The position numbers were made by a program, and so were the translations under genes. 42,564 nucleotides of DNA from JADJQU01 sp035490315 (GTDB taxonomy: Bacteria > Planctomycetota > UBA1135 > GCA-002686595): NCBI GenBank assembly GCA_035490315.1, contig DATHET010000317.1, positions 1 through 42,564 of the forward strand, in the 5' to 3' direction. Below are positions 16,078 to 25,343 of the stretch, in pieces. The notes under the pieces were generated by a model. That model made no database searches. It was not told where the DNA came from and saw nothing but the letters and a program-made list of their open reading frames with translations. Numbering within the stretch: the first letter of the stretch is position 1; the number at the start of each line of letters is the position of its first letter.

Positions 16078-17871
16078 CTACGGCTCGATCAAGTACTCGA
16101 GCGCGTCCGAAAGCGAGCTGTTGAGCGGCGGCGCGAAGCCGGGATCGCGGCCCCACCATTGTGCGTCGATCAGCGTGCCCGTTTGCTGCAGCAAGGGGCT
16201 GGGGGTGCCTCCGAGCGAGCCGCTGGCGAAGGCGGACATGTCGATCGAATAGACCCCGCTGCAATCCTGGATCGGCGCGGGCGAGCCGTGGGAATTGGCG
16301 CTGGTCGTGCGCTTGATCGGAGCGTGCAGGCACAGGATGCCGCCCTGGAAAGCGACAGCCGCGCGGCCGCCCGAGGTGTAGAGCAGGAGGCCGACCTTGT
16401 TGTTGAGCACGCCGCTCGCCGCGATCACGAAACCCTGGGTCGCCGAGGCGCTCGGGACTCCGCTGAAGAAGATCGCCGGTACGCAGCCCTGGCTGTTGGT
16501 CTTCGCGGTGCAGTAGCTCGCCGGCATCGAGAAGGCCGCGCCACGGTCGCGCAGGAACACATCCTCCACGCCATTCGTATCGAGGCTCGCGAACATCGTC
16601 GCCTTGCTCTGGAACACGACGGATCGCGCATCGGCGGAGATCGCCGCGAGGATGGAGTCGCCGTCGCCCTCGGCGCCCAGCGTCGCGACGCTGACTCGCG
16701 AAGTCGTCTGGGCCAGGACGTCGTGCACGAACACGTCGGGAAAACCATTCGCATCGCCGCTCACCAGGTTGCTCGCGGAGCTGAAGAACGCGATGCAGCG
16801 TCCGTCGCGTGAAAGCGTCGCCGCCAGGCTCGGGCCGTTGGATTCGACGCCGAGCGAGGAAACGCTCACGCGGCGGATCGTGCGGGTCGCGAGGTCCTTG
16901 ACGAAGATGTCGTCGACGCCGTTGGTGTCGCCGGGCACGAGGTTCGACGCGAGGCTCTGGAAGGCGACGAAGCGGCGGTCCTCCGAGATCGTGGCCTCGA
17001 TGCTCACCGCGTTGGCCTCGGCCCCGGAGGCGTCCGTGCTGACGCGCATGGTGGTGCCGCTGACCAGGTCGTGGACGAAGCAGTCGTACACGCCGTTGGT
17101 GTCGCCGCTGACCAGGTTCGTGCTCGCGCTGTCGAAGGCGACCAGGCTGCCGTCGGCGGAGAGCGAGGCGCGGTCGCTGCCCAGGCCCGGGCTGGCTTCG
17201 ATGCCCGCACTGGAAACGCTCACGCGCGAGATCAGGCCGCTCGCGAGCTCGACCTCGAAAAGATCGTAGGTCCCATTGGTGTCGTTGGGCACCAGGTTGC
17301 TGGCCAGGCTGCGGAACACGAGGAAACGGCCGTCCGCCGAGATCGCCACGCCGCCACTCGGGGCGTTGCCTTCCACCAGGCCGGCATCGACGCTGAGCCG
17401 CCGCGTGACGCCCGTGGCTCGATCGTGCACGAACACGTCGGACACCAGGTTGGTGTCGCCCGCGACCAGGTTGGTCGCCGCGCTCTGGAACGCGACGAGA
17501 CGCCCGTCGCCCGAGATCGAAGGCGCGATGCTCGGTTGATCCGCCTCGACCCCCGCGCTCGACACGCTGCAGCGCACGATCGCCCCATTTGGCATGTCGC
17601 GCACGAACACATCGCTCACGCCATTGAGATCCCCCGCGATCAGATCCCCGGCCAGACTCTGAAAAGCGACGTGTAGCCCATCCGATGAAATCGCCGGCTT
17701 CGTGCTGCGCCCATTCCCGCTATCCCCGCCCGCCTCGCTGACCAGCGCCGTCCCCTGCGCCCCCGCAACTGCGGAAAGGAGGACGACCGCCACCAGTCCC
17801 GGTATTCCACCACCATCCTGAACAGTGCCAAAACAAAAGTGGCGGAGGGCGTTCCACGGTGAGTTCTTCAT
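16078..17871 (-). CDS. Exported TolB/PD40-like beta-propeller protein with shared C-terminal domain
   Basis: A 597-residue protein. A signal-like hydrophobic stretch ends at about residue 40 (LVAVVLLSAVAGAQG). Seven repeats of about 56 residues follow, each with the pattern SxDGRxVAFQSxAxNLVxGDTNGxxDVFVHDxxxG and ending in RVSVxxxGxEA; this is a PD40/TolB-type propeller. The last about 147 residues form a separate domain (YCTAKTNSQGC ... LCLH ... DCSGVYS ... WWGRDPGF ... SLSDALEYLI) also found in the RCC1-like protein at 30669-33017 and, more distantly, the protease at 23787-25334. The start MKNSPW was preferred over MFQWDV six codons upstream because of a GGGATGTG sequence before it. Substrate or partner unknown. 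Confidence 0.8.
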   Translation of the reverse strand: MKNSPWNALRHFCFGTVQDGGGIPGLVAVVLLSAVAGAQGTALVSEAGGDSGNGRSTKPAISSDGLHVAFQSLAGDLIAGDLNGVSDVFVRDMPNGAIVRCSVSSAGVEADQPSIAPSISGDGRLVAFQSAATNLVAGDTNLVSDVFVHDRATGVTRRLSVDAGLVEGNAPSGGVAISADGRFLVFRSLASNLVPNDTNGTYDLFEVELASGLISRVSVSSAGIEASPGLGSDRASLSADGSLVAFDSASTNLVSGDTNGVYDCFVHDLVSGTTMRVSTDASGAEANAVSIEATISEDRRFVAFQSLASNLVPGDTNGVDDIFVKDLATRTIRRVSVSSLGVESNGPSLAATLSRDGRCIAFFSSASNLVSGDANGFPDVFVHDVLAQTTSRVSVATLGAEGDGDSILAAISADARSVVFQSKATMFASLDTNGVEDVFLRDRGAAFSMPASYCTAKTNSQGCVPAIFFSGVPSASATQGFVIAASGVLNNKVGLLLYTSGGRAAVAFQGGILCLHAPIKRTTSANSHGSPAPIQDCSGVYSIDMSAFASGSLGGTPSPLLQQTGTLIDAQWWGRDPGFAPPLNSSLSDALEYLIEP

Positions 17872-17938
17872 CACATCCCATTGGAACATGCGGCTCGAAT
17901 CGCAGGCGAATCCAGGAAAAACAGGCCCGGTTCCAAGC

Positions 17939-18355
17939 TCACGTGGTCTTGCGTCCGATCAGTGCCGCCCGGAGCAGGGCGTAGAGCAGGCACAGGCCGC
18001 CGACCGGGACCAGGAGGATGCCCAGCGAGGGGTCGCCTTCGTAGTTGAGGATCCCGCCCAGGAAGAATCCCAGCGGCAGGAGCAGGGCGCCGACGCGCAG
18101 CCAGATCGAAATCGTGCGGCGCGGCGCCTCGTCGGGGATCGCGCGCTCGGCCAGGGCAGCGAAGACCAGGCACACGATCCCCAGTAGATTTCCGTGGGCG
18201 TGGGCCAGGGTCCACAGCTCGCGCCGCAGCGGGCTGCCGAGGTACACGGGCAGCTTGAGCGCGTGCAAGGCCTCGAGCGTCATCCCCAGCGGCAGGAACA
18301 CCGCGAGCAGGACCCAGCCGAACACGAGCGTGCCGCGAATCGAAGGATCTTTCAT
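17939..18355 (-). CDS. Small four-helix membrane protein linked to multiheme cytochrome
   Basis: A 138-residue integral membrane protein with about four hydrophobic segments (near 8-30, 50-68, 84-104 and 110-132). The motif LWTLAHAHGNLLGIVCLVFAAL recalls helices of heme-copper oxidase-like proteins, with two histidines that could ligate heme, but no firm family was recognised. Its ATG overlaps the stop of the octaheme cytochrome gene by four bases (ATGA), so the two are translationally coupled. A role in anchoring or passing electrons to the cytochrome is inferred from this alone. Confidence 0.7.
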   Translation of the reverse strand: MKDPSIRGTLVFGWVLLAVFLPLGMTLEALHALKLPVYLGSPLRRELWTLAHAHGNLLGIVCLVFAALAERAIPDEAPRRTISIWLRVGALLLPLGFFLGGILNYEGDPSLGILLVPVGGLCLLYALLRAALIGRKTT

Positions 18356-20235
18356 TCGCCGATGGAGATGACGCGCTCTCCCTGCAGGTCCATCAGTCGG
18401 AAGACGGCTTCGCGGTCGAGCGAAAAGTCCGCGCGCACCATCGAACCCTCGAAAGGGGGGCGCAGTTTCGCGCGCGAGCACTCGGCGACGAGCTTCAGGA
18501 GCCCGTTCACGGCGTCGCGCCGCTCCGTCTGACCCGACATGTGGTCGATCTTCTCGAGGGCCGCGGCCAAGCCGATCGGATCCTCGCGTTCGAGGGCCGC
18601 GAGGCTGCGCTGCGATATCCAGCGGATGCTCGGGTAGGCGTCCGCCATCGTGACGGCGAGGTGGGCGAGCAGGAACGCCCGATCGGGCGCGGCGATCGGC
18701 GAGTCGGCGCGGCCCATGGCCTTCGCGTAGACCGCGCGCTGCACCGCATCGCCGGCGAGCACGGAAGCGATCGAATCCGCGAGCTCGAGCGGCGCCTTGT
18801 CCGGCCGCGAGCGCGGCGGCGGGTACTCGTGGCCCCACATCCGCGTCATCTCGCTAGCGGCCCACAGCGGACTCTTGTCGAGATGGCACAGGGTGCAGGC
18901 ATTCGGCCGCCCGTTCTCGGCGTCGCGCCGCGGATCGGGATTCTCGATGCGGTGGCTGCGGTGGATCTCGACCACGCCGTAGACCATCCGCGGCATGTGG
19001 CACTCCATGCAGCTCGAGCCCGAGGAATCCGCCGCGTGCTTCGTGTGAGCGCTGACGTCGCGGCCGATCTCGGCATGGCACTGCAGGCAAGCCTGGTTGG
19101 TGCGCATCGCGGGCTCGAGCTGGCCGCGCACGTCGCCCGAGTGCATCGTGTGGCAGGAGTGGCAGGTCAGCGTGCCCTTCAAGTAGCAGGGCGAGCTCGT
19201 CGTGCCCTGGTATTCGTACGCCGTGAGCCGCGGCGTTCCGTCGGCCCAGAATCGGAACCTGAAACGGACCGGATCGGCACTGCCGATCGCCACAGTATCG
19301 ATCGTGATCGGTTTGACGTGCTCGAGCAGACGCTCGCCGCTGCGGTAGGTCGGCCCGCTCGTGAACCAGTCTCGAGCGCGCGTCAACGGCTCGGGCATGC
19401 GCTGGCCGTGGCATTGCCCGCACACGCCGACCGAGCGCTCCTGGTCGATGCGTTCGGGGTTGACGATGACCAGCGGATCGCGCTGCGTGCTGAAACGTTC
19501 CTCGTAGCGCGCCAGCGGATCGCGCTGCGCGAGAGCGTGCTGCTCGCCAGGTCCGTGGCAGGCCTCGCAGGAGATGCCGAGCTCGGCGACCTTCGAGTCG
19601 AAACGCTCCTCGGTGAACCGTGACGGATCCGAGTGATTCAACATCCGCGGCTGCGGGCCCGTGTTGTGGCACAGGATGCAATTCGAGTTCCACGTCGAGC
19701 GGTGGTCGTTCCAGTTGTCGCTGTCGGGCTCGAGGAAGACGGTATTGAGGTGCAGCCAACGCTTGGCCTCGATGTGCCAGAGGATCGGCAGTCGCACGAA
19801 GGCGAAGCCGTTGCCGCGGTCTTCGCGCTCGAAGTACTGCTGATAGCGCCGCGAGCCGACGGTCAGCACGACCTCCGCCTCGCGAGTGGCGCCCGTGTCC
19901 GTGGGCAGCTCCATGAAGTATCGGCCGTCGCGCAGGATCGGCCGCGCGGACTTGCCGCCGTAGCTCACGGCGCGGCCGTCGAACTCGCCGACCACCGACT
20001 GCGCGTCCGCGCGCTGGGTCATCGTGTGGTGGAAGGTCCGCTCCCAGGACTCGAAGTGCTCCTCGTGGCAGGCGCGGCAGGTGTTCGAGCCCACGAAGCC
20101 GCCGTCGCGGTGGATCAAGGGCTGCGCCGATTCGTGAGCGACCGGATCGAAGCCGAAGCGCAGGGCCGCGAGGGCCGCGAGCGGCGCGATCAGGAACGCG
20201 CCGAGCACGGCGAGCTTGGTCAGTTGGGGACTCAT
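18352..20235 (-). CDS. Octaheme c-type cytochrome
   Basis: A 627-residue periplasmic or membrane-tethered protein. An N-terminal hydrophobic segment (about 8-28, LAVLGAFLIAPLAALAALRF) serves as signal or anchor. Eight CXXCH heme sites are visible in order: CRACH, CILCH, CEACH, CGQCH, CHSCH, CLQCH, CMECH and CTLCH. The spacing resembles the multiheme cytochrome c family related to c554 and c552 nitrite reductases; no CXXCK site was seen. The C-terminal about 170 residues are heme-free and helical (HEAT-like). It precedes and overlaps the small membrane protein gene. Electron transfer in respiration is a safe inference; the donor and acceptor are not. Confidence 0.85.
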   Translation of the reverse strand: MSPQLTKLAVLGAFLIAPLAALAALRFGFDPVAHESAQPLIHRDGGFVGSNTCRACHEEHFESWERTFHHTMTQRADAQSVVGEFDGRAVSYGGKSARPILRDGRYFMELPTDTGATREAEVVLTVGSRRYQQYFEREDRGNGFAFVRLPILWHIEAKRWLHLNTVFLEPDSDNWNDHRSTWNSNCILCHNTGPQPRMLNHSDPSRFTEERFDSKVAELGISCEACHGPGEQHALAQRDPLARYEERFSTQRDPLVIVNPERIDQERSVGVCGQCHGQRMPEPLTRARDWFTSGPTYRSGERLLEHVKPITIDTVAIGSADPVRFRFRFWADGTPRLTAYEYQGTTSSPCYLKGTLTCHSCHTMHSGDVRGQLEPAMRTNQACLQCHAEIGRDVSAHTKHAADSSGSSCMECHMPRMVYGVVEIHRSHRIENPDPRRDAENGRPNACTLCHLDKSPLWAASEMTRMWGHEYPPPRSRPDKAPLELADSIASVLAGDAVQRAVYAKAMGRADSPIAAPDRAFLLAHLAVTMADAYPSIRWISQRSLAALEREDPIGLAAALEKIDHMSGQTERRDAVNGLLKLVAECSRAKLRPPFEGSMVRADFSLDREAVFRLMDLQGERVISIGE

Positions 20236-20593
20236 CGGACAGCGGAAGGGCGGGGTCGCCCAACTCCGGCGATCCTAGCGCGCGACGCGTCGTAACCGAA
20301 CCAGCCGCGCCAGCAAAGGATCCATCCGCGAGGACGGTGCCGCGTTACATCGCGCGTTCGGAGTCACGGGTGTCGTAACGGAGCCCGAGGTCAAGGCCCA
20401 TCGTGGTGGGCAAAAATCACACTCATTTGCGTCGCGGCGTTCGAGGCTGCAGCGGGAGGATGCTTCACGGCCGGTCTCCGGTGGTTTGGGGTTGTCAGAT
20501 CCATCCCCTTACTTACCACTGAGGCGCTTCGCGACCTCGCGCGGAGGCCGGCCTTCTCATCCCATCTGGCTCCGTTACGACGCAGGCCCGACG
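20236..20593. other. 358-bp intergenic region with inverted 14-mers
   Basis: No gene is seen in this gap between the cytochrome start and the stop of the sigma-factor fusion. The cytochrome promoter must lie here. It contains partial repeat-family sequences: GTTCGGAGTCACGGGTGTCG near 20356-20375 resembles the start of the long palindrome arms, and two perfect inverted copies of a 14-mer bound the stretch 20372-20581. Confidence 0.5.
20372..20581. repeat. 210-bp segment bounded by perfect 14-bp inverted repeats
   Basis: GTCGTAACGGAGCC at 20372-20385 and its exact complement GGCTCCGTTACGAC at 20568-20581 enclose 182 bp without a reading frame. The same 14-mer builds the hairpin at 16020-16052. 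The layout resembles a miniature inverted-repeat element, but no target-site duplication was recognised, and the right copy lies 12 nt after a gene stop, where a terminator element is equally plausible. Confidence 0.45.
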
Positions 20594-23590
20594 TCAGGGC
20601 TTGCGTGCGAGCGGCACCGCCAGAGGCGTCTCGTCGCGTCGCAGATCGGCGATCGCGAGCTCGGTCTGGGCGTGCAGGTCGCCCTCACCATTCGCGTAGA
20701 GCGTGTAGGTTCCCGGCGGAGCGGACACGCGCGCGACCGGCGGCGAGCTCGCGCAGTCGGCATTTCCGTTCCAGACCAATCCGTCTCGCGCGCTCATCAA
20801 CGAGCACGCGATCCATTTCGGCGGGGCGCCCCCTGGAGGCGGGGTGAACGCGATCGTGCGCACTCCGCAGGCCTCGAGGCTGAGCTCCAGCTCGGTGGTC
20901 TTGCCCGCCGTGATCTGGAATTCGCGCCGCACCTGCCGCACGCCTTCGCCGCTGAGCATCAGCGTGTGGGTGCCCGGTGCCAGAGGACCGCTCCACAGCT
21001 CGTCTTCCGCGATGCGCGCCACACCGCTCTCGAAGTGGGTCGTGTCGGCGATCATCGCTCGCAGGGCAACGGCCTGCCCAGCCCCCGTCAGGTGGGCGTG
21101 CACTTTCCCCGATTCGTCGAATTGAATCGTCCCCAGGTCGAGGGTCGTGCCGCCTTCGATACGGTGCTCGCCGAGGTGCTTCCACGAGTGGTCGGAGTGG
21201 CGCAACTCGAGCTTGACCGTTCCGGGGGGGATGTCCTCCGCCAGCGAGCCGCGCGCTCCACGGCTCCGGAAGCTGAGCCATTGCTTCAGCTCGACGTGCC
21301 AGACCTGCAGCTCGGCGCCGGTGAGAGGTGTGCCATCGGCGGTCGCGACTTCGGCCGTGATCCGGCCGATCGACTCCGCGCCCGGCAGGCGCAGGATCAG
21401 CGGCGCGCCGTCGGGCCACACATCATCCAGCTGCAGCAGGGGAAACCCGCTCCAGCCCCGGTCGGGCAGGACGTTCAACCGGTAGCCGTGACGAGCCAGG
21501 CCGCGGATGTCGAAGCGCCCTTCGTCATTGCTTTCGCTGCTGTGACTGGGCTCTTCGTCGCCGCCAAGCAGGGCCACGATGAGCCCGGCGCGCGGCTCAC
21601 CGTGCGAGTCGAGCAACTGGCCGGAAATGTGCGGCGTGGTGACCAGCTGGATCTGCCATTCGCGCACTTCGCCAGGATCGAGGTCGAACTCGCGCGCGGC
21701 CTGACCCTCCGTCGGATGTTCCGCGACCAGTTGCACGCGCTCCGACGGGAGCCCCGCGATCTCGAAGCGCCCGTCGGGGCCCGAGTAGGCGACAACGGAG
21801 GCGAAGCTGCTCAGCGAGCCGTGGTAGACCATGCAGGTTGCCTGCGGAAGTCCGCGCACATTGAGCACCCGGCCGACGACTTTCGCTTCGCGCTCGAGGG
21901 TCACGCGGCACTGGCCGGGCAGGCCCTCGATGACTTCGACGGAGGTTTCTCGCGCGGAGAATCCGACGGCGCGCGCCTGGAGCGGCTGGAGGCCCGGGGC
22001 GAGGGCCTCGATCTCGAAGCGGCCGTGCTCGTCGGAGTGCGCGCGCTGCGGCGCCGCCTCGGGATCGGAGGATCCGCTGTCGGTGCGCACGTAGGCAGGC
22101 CGCTCCGTGCCCGCGAGGATCAGCGCATTCGCGATCGGCGCGCCGTCCACGTCCTCGACCACGCCGGTGAGCGAGCCCCCGACCTTGTCGAGCCTCAACT
22201 CCAGTTTCACGCGCTCGCCTGGCCCTCCGCGCACCGAGCGCTGCAGGCTCGGCGCATAGCCGCGCTTCACGGCAGAGAGGTAGCGGTCGGGCCCGACGCA
22301 GCGCAGATGGAAGGCGCCCTGGGCATCGCTGCGCAGCACGGCGTAGCCGCGATCGCTGCGATAGCGTTCGGAGAGTTGGATCGAGGCTCCGCCGACAGGT
22401 TGGCCGCGTGCGTCGACGACGCGTCCCTCGACTTCGACGCCCTCCGCCAGCGTGAGAGTCAGCTCGGTGATCGCTCCCGCGCGTACGCGCGTCGATCCCT
22501 GGCCACCGCGCAACAGCCACACGTGCCAGTAGCCCGGCTCGGCCTCGGTGAAGCGCGCTGCGCCATCGGTCTGCGTGACGAGCACTCTGGGGTCGTCGAC
22601 TCGGCCGTTCGGCGCCATGGCGAGCACGATCTCTCCGGCCGCGGGTGTGCCGTCCGGCCAGAGCGCGTGGACAACCAGCGCGCTGGCTTCGGGAGCCGCG
22701 CTTGCCATCGGCGCGGGAACGGGAGCGAGCTCCACCGCTTCGCGAGCTGAATCCTGGCTGGAGCGTTCCGCGGACTCCGAGGGAGCGCTCGCAGGCGGCT
22801 CGATGCGTCCATCGACGGACGCGACTTCGCCCGTCGCTGACACGGAAGCCTCGGGTCTCAGCTCGTTCCAAAGCAACAGCGCTGCGATCAGCACGACAGC
22901 GGCAGCGATCAGTTTTTTCATGGCCAGCATTCCTTGGATCAGCGTGCCCGCGGACAGGGAGACCTGGGCGAGGGCTGCGTGGTCGACCAGCGCGGCACGC
23001 ACGGCGCCGAGGCCGCGAGCCGGAGTGGCCACGAGTGCCAATGCTCCGGCCAGTCCCACGGGCAGGGAGCGCCGCAACAAATCCGTGCCTCGCGCAAGTT
23101 GCGAGCGCACCGTGCCGCTCGGCCGCTCGAGGGCCGCGGCGATCTCCGGCACCGTCAATCCATGGCGCAAGCGCAGCCGCAGCACGGGCCGGAAGGCCGC
23201 GGGCACGCGCTCGAGCGCGGCATCGAGCTCGGCCAGCAGCTCGACCCACTCGGCGTCGCGCGTCGGATCCGGCGCGCGGGCCTGCTCGACGCGCTGCGGG
23301 TCCGGTTGCCGCGCCGCACGCTCGCGCGCCTTCCGGGCTTCCAGCCCCAGGATGCCGACCAGCCAGGGCATGACAGCCTGGGCATGATCGAAGCTCTTCA
23401 CGCGGTCGATCGCCGCCACGAAAGTCGCTTGCAGCACGTCCTCGGCCTCGGCCGTGTCGCGCGTGGCGTGCATGGCGACGCGCAGCAGGTCAGGCGCGAG
23501 CAGGTCGTAAACCTCACCCAGTGCCCGCGGATCTCCGCTGCGCGCGAAAACGCGGAACAGGCGGTCGGCTTCGGAACGCTCCTCCTTCAT
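20594..23590 (-). CDS. ECF sigma factor fused to membrane anchor and carboxypeptidase-regulatory-like domains
   Basis: A 998-residue fusion. Residues about 10-85 are sigma region 2 (AEAEDVLQATFVAAIDRVKSFD). Residues about 120-180 are region 4 with a helix-turn-helix (LTVPEIAAALERPSGTVRSQLARG). A hydrophobic stretch and a clear helix at 225-240 (KKLIAAAVVLIAALLLWNEL) follow. The rest is a set of beta-sandwich CarboxypepD_reg/CnaB-like repeats (GRVVDARGQPVGGASI; GRVLNVRGLPQATCMVYH; GQLLDSHGEPRAGLIVALLG). Planctomycetes are known for ECF factors with large C-terminal extensions. The likely topology is cytoplasmic sigma, one helix, external sensor. ATG at 23590 was chosen at the start of the sigma homology. 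ATG at 22921 (MKKLIA) could be an internal start for the anchored tail alone. Confidence 0.85.
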   Translation of the reverse strand: MKEERSEADRLFRVFARSGDPRALGEVYDLLAPDLLRVAMHATRDTAEAEDVLQATFVAAIDRVKSFDHAQAVMPWLVGILGLEARKARERAARQPDPQRVEQARAPDPTRDAEWVELLAELDAALERVPAAFRPVLRLRLRHGLTVPEIAAALERPSGTVRSQLARGTDLLRRSLPVGLAGALALVATPARGLGAVRAALVDHAALAQVSLSAGTLIQGMLAMKKLIAAAVVLIAALLLWNELRPEASVSATGEVASVDGRIEPPASAPSESAERSSQDSAREAVELAPVPAPMASAAPEASALVVHALWPDGTPAAGEIVLAMAPNGRVDDPRVLVTQTDGAARFTEAEPGYWHVWLLRGGQGSTRVRAGAITELTLTLAEGVEVEGRVVDARGQPVGGASIQLSERYRSDRGYAVLRSDAQGAFHLRCVGPDRYLSAVKRGYAPSLQRSVRGGPGERVKLELRLDKVGGSLTGVVEDVDGAPIANALILAGTERPAYVRTDSGSSDPEAAPQRAHSDEHGRFEIEALAPGLQPLQARAVGFSARETSVEVIEGLPGQCRVTLEREAKVVGRVLNVRGLPQATCMVYHGSLSSFASVVAYSGPDGRFEIAGLPSERVQLVAEHPTEGQAAREFDLDPGEVREWQIQLVTTPHISGQLLDSHGEPRAGLIVALLGGDEEPSHSSESNDEGRFDIRGLARHGYRLNVLPDRGWSGFPLLQLDDVWPDGAPLILRLPGAESIGRITAEVATADGTPLTGAELQVWHVELKQWLSFRSRGARGSLAEDIPPGTVKLELRHSDHSWKHLGEHRIEGGTTLDLGTIQFDESGKVHAHLTGAGQAVALRAMIADTTHFESGVARIAEDELWSGPLAPGTHTLMLSGEGVRQVRREFQITAGKTTELELSLEACGVRTIAFTPPPGGAPPKWIACSLMSARDGLVWNGNADCASSPPVARVSAPPGTYTLYANGEGDLHAQTELAIADLRRDETPLAVPLARKP

Positions 23591-23786
23591 GACAGGAGCT
23601 CTCCCGATAACTGGCGTCGACATCTCCCGGATTCTCGCAGAACCGCCGCGTCGCATCAGGCTTGCGGGCGAATCGCCGCGCGTTCCCGCATGGCGGTACC
23701 AGGAATGCAGGTTAGGCTCGGGCCGCCTCGATTCGTTCGCCCCCAGCCCCACAACGCCGATCGACATCCCGGAAGGGCAAGCCCCC

Positions 23787-25334
23787 ATGCACTTCGATTC
23801 CAACTGCCACCGTCTCTTCAAGCGCACCGCCGCTCTTCTGCTCGGACTTGGCGCCCTGCTCGGCGCCGCGACCAACGCTTCCGCCCAGGACACGCCGCCG
23901 TCGATCGACCTCCCGATGGTCTACGACTCCGGCTGGGCGTCGAACGAGACTCCGAACGAGAAGATCGTGATCGCCTTCCCGGTCAGCGTGGCCAACGCGG
24001 GCTGGCTGCGCCTGCATTTCTCGTCGGTCGAGCTAGCGGGAGATCCGGACAATGCATCCGGCTCGATCCTGCGCATCACCTCGCTCTACGACGCGGACTC
24101 GCAGACGATGAACGCGACGCACGTTGCGCAGTGGCGCAACACGAGCTGTTACCTCAACGGCGGCGATCTGCTCGTCGAAGTCGTCGCTCAGCCGTGGACC
24201 GGCAGGAATCGCGTCGTGCTCGAGACTGTGACGAAAGGATTGTTCGTCGGGGGTGACACGATCTGCGGACCGACCGACGATCGCATCCTTTCCACCGACG
24301 GCCGAGCTGCGCGCCTGCTGCCGATCGGTTGCACGGGTTGGATGATCGACGACTGCCGCACCTGCCTGCTCACCGCCGGCCACTGCGGGAACTCCAATCT
24401 GCAGACGGTGCAGTTCAACGTGCCCCTGTCGAACTCCAACGGCAGCCTGGTGCACCCGCCGGCGACCGAGCAGTACGCCGTCGACGTGTCTTCGTTGATC
24501 ACCAATGGCGGCCAGGGTGTGGGCAACGACTGGAGCTACTTCGGCTGCTTCCCCAACTCGAACACCGGGTTGACGCCCTTCGGCAAGCAGCTCGTGCGCT
24601 ACCACTTCGCGCTGCCGCCGGTCTTCAACGCGGCGCAGGGCATTCGCATCACCGGCTACGGCACCGACTCGGGCACGTCCAACCAGGTGCAGCAGACGCA
24701 CTCGGGCCCGTGGACGACGCTCAATGGGACGACGATCCAGTACAAGACCGACACGACGGGCGGGAACTCCGGATCGCCGGTGATCCACGATCAGAACGGC
24801 GAAGCGATCGGGATCCACACGCACGGCGGCTGCCAGTCCAACGGCGGTGGGCAGAATTCCGGCACGGCGTCGAATCACCCGAGCCTCCAGGCCGCGCTGG
24901 CTGCCCCGCACGGCGTGTGCATCGGCAGCGGCCCTTGCGGCGCGGTCGGCAACAATTACTGCGTCACTGGCCCCTTGTTCTCGGTGATTTCCGCCACGGG
25001 CTCGGCGAGCGTGGCGGCCAACGATCTCGTGCTGCACGCGAACAAGATTCCGGTCAACAATCCGGGGCTGTTCCTGTATTCACTCGCGAAGCAGAACGTC
25101 GTGCTCTCCGGGAGCACCGGTCGCCTGTGCGTCGGAGGCGGCGCGCCGATCGTTCGCCTGCCGGGACTCAGCTCCGGAGCGGGCACGACGTTCACCTTGA
25201 ACCTCGACAACACCAGCGTGCCAGCCGCGGGGGTCATCTCCGCGGGCTCGATCTACAACTTCCAGGCCTGGTTCCGCACCTCGCCGGGCTCGAGCGAGAC
25301 GTCGAACGGCTTGACGATCGCTTTCCTGCCCTGA
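23787..25334 (+). CDS. Secreted trypsin-like serine protease with planctomycete C-terminal domain
   Basis: A 515-residue exported protease. The signal peptide ends near residue 33 (LLGAATNASA-Q). A beta-rich N-terminal domain (about 35-155) precedes a chymotrypsin-fold peptidase with the catalytic set H199 (LTAGHC), D248 (GNDWSYFG) and S328 (TGGNSGSP). Several cysteines suggest disulfides. The last about 130 residues (NNYCVTGP ... NNPGLFLYS ... GRLC ... FQAWFRTSP ... NGLTIAF) are a diverged copy of the C-terminal domain in the TolB-like and RCC1-like proteins. The start ATG at 23787 has a GGAAGGG ribosome site (23771-23777). The gene is divergent from the sigma-factor fusion, which could control it. 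Confidence 0.88.
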   Translation: MHFDSNCHRLFKRTAALLLGLGALLGAATNASAQDTPPSIDLPMVYDSGWASNETPNEKIVIAFPVSVANAGWLRLHFSSVELAGDPDNASGSILRITSLYDADSQTMNATHVAQWRNTSCYLNGGDLLVEVVAQPWTGRNRVVLETVTKGLFVGGDTICGPTDDRILSTDGRAARLLPIGCTGWMIDDCRTCLLTAGHCGNSNLQTVQFNVPLSNSNGSLVHPPATEQYAVDVSSLITNGGQGVGNDWSYFGCFPNSNTGLTPFGKQLVRYHFALPPVFNAAQGIRITGYGTDSGTSNQVQQTHSGPWTTLNGTTIQYKTDTTGGNSGSPVIHDQNGEAIGIHTHGGCQSNGGGQNSGTASNHPSLQAALAAPHGVCIGSGPCGAVGNNYCVTGPLFSVISATGSASVAANDLVLHANKIPVNNPGLFLYSLAKQNVVLSGSTGRLCVGGGAPIVRLPGLSSGAGTTFTLNLDNTSVPAAGVISAGSIYNFQAWFRTSPGSSETSNGLTIAFLP

Positions 25335-25343
25335 TTCGAAGCG

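Noticed and set aside
20486..22750. Rightward open frame of 754 codons
   Set aside because: Antisense to the sigma-factor fusion; no coherent hydrophobic or catalytic pattern was seen.
22919..23590. Sigma domain and external domain as two separate genes
   Set aside because: The frame is continuous without a stop between them and such fusions are known in planctomycetes; an internal start is kept only as a possibility.
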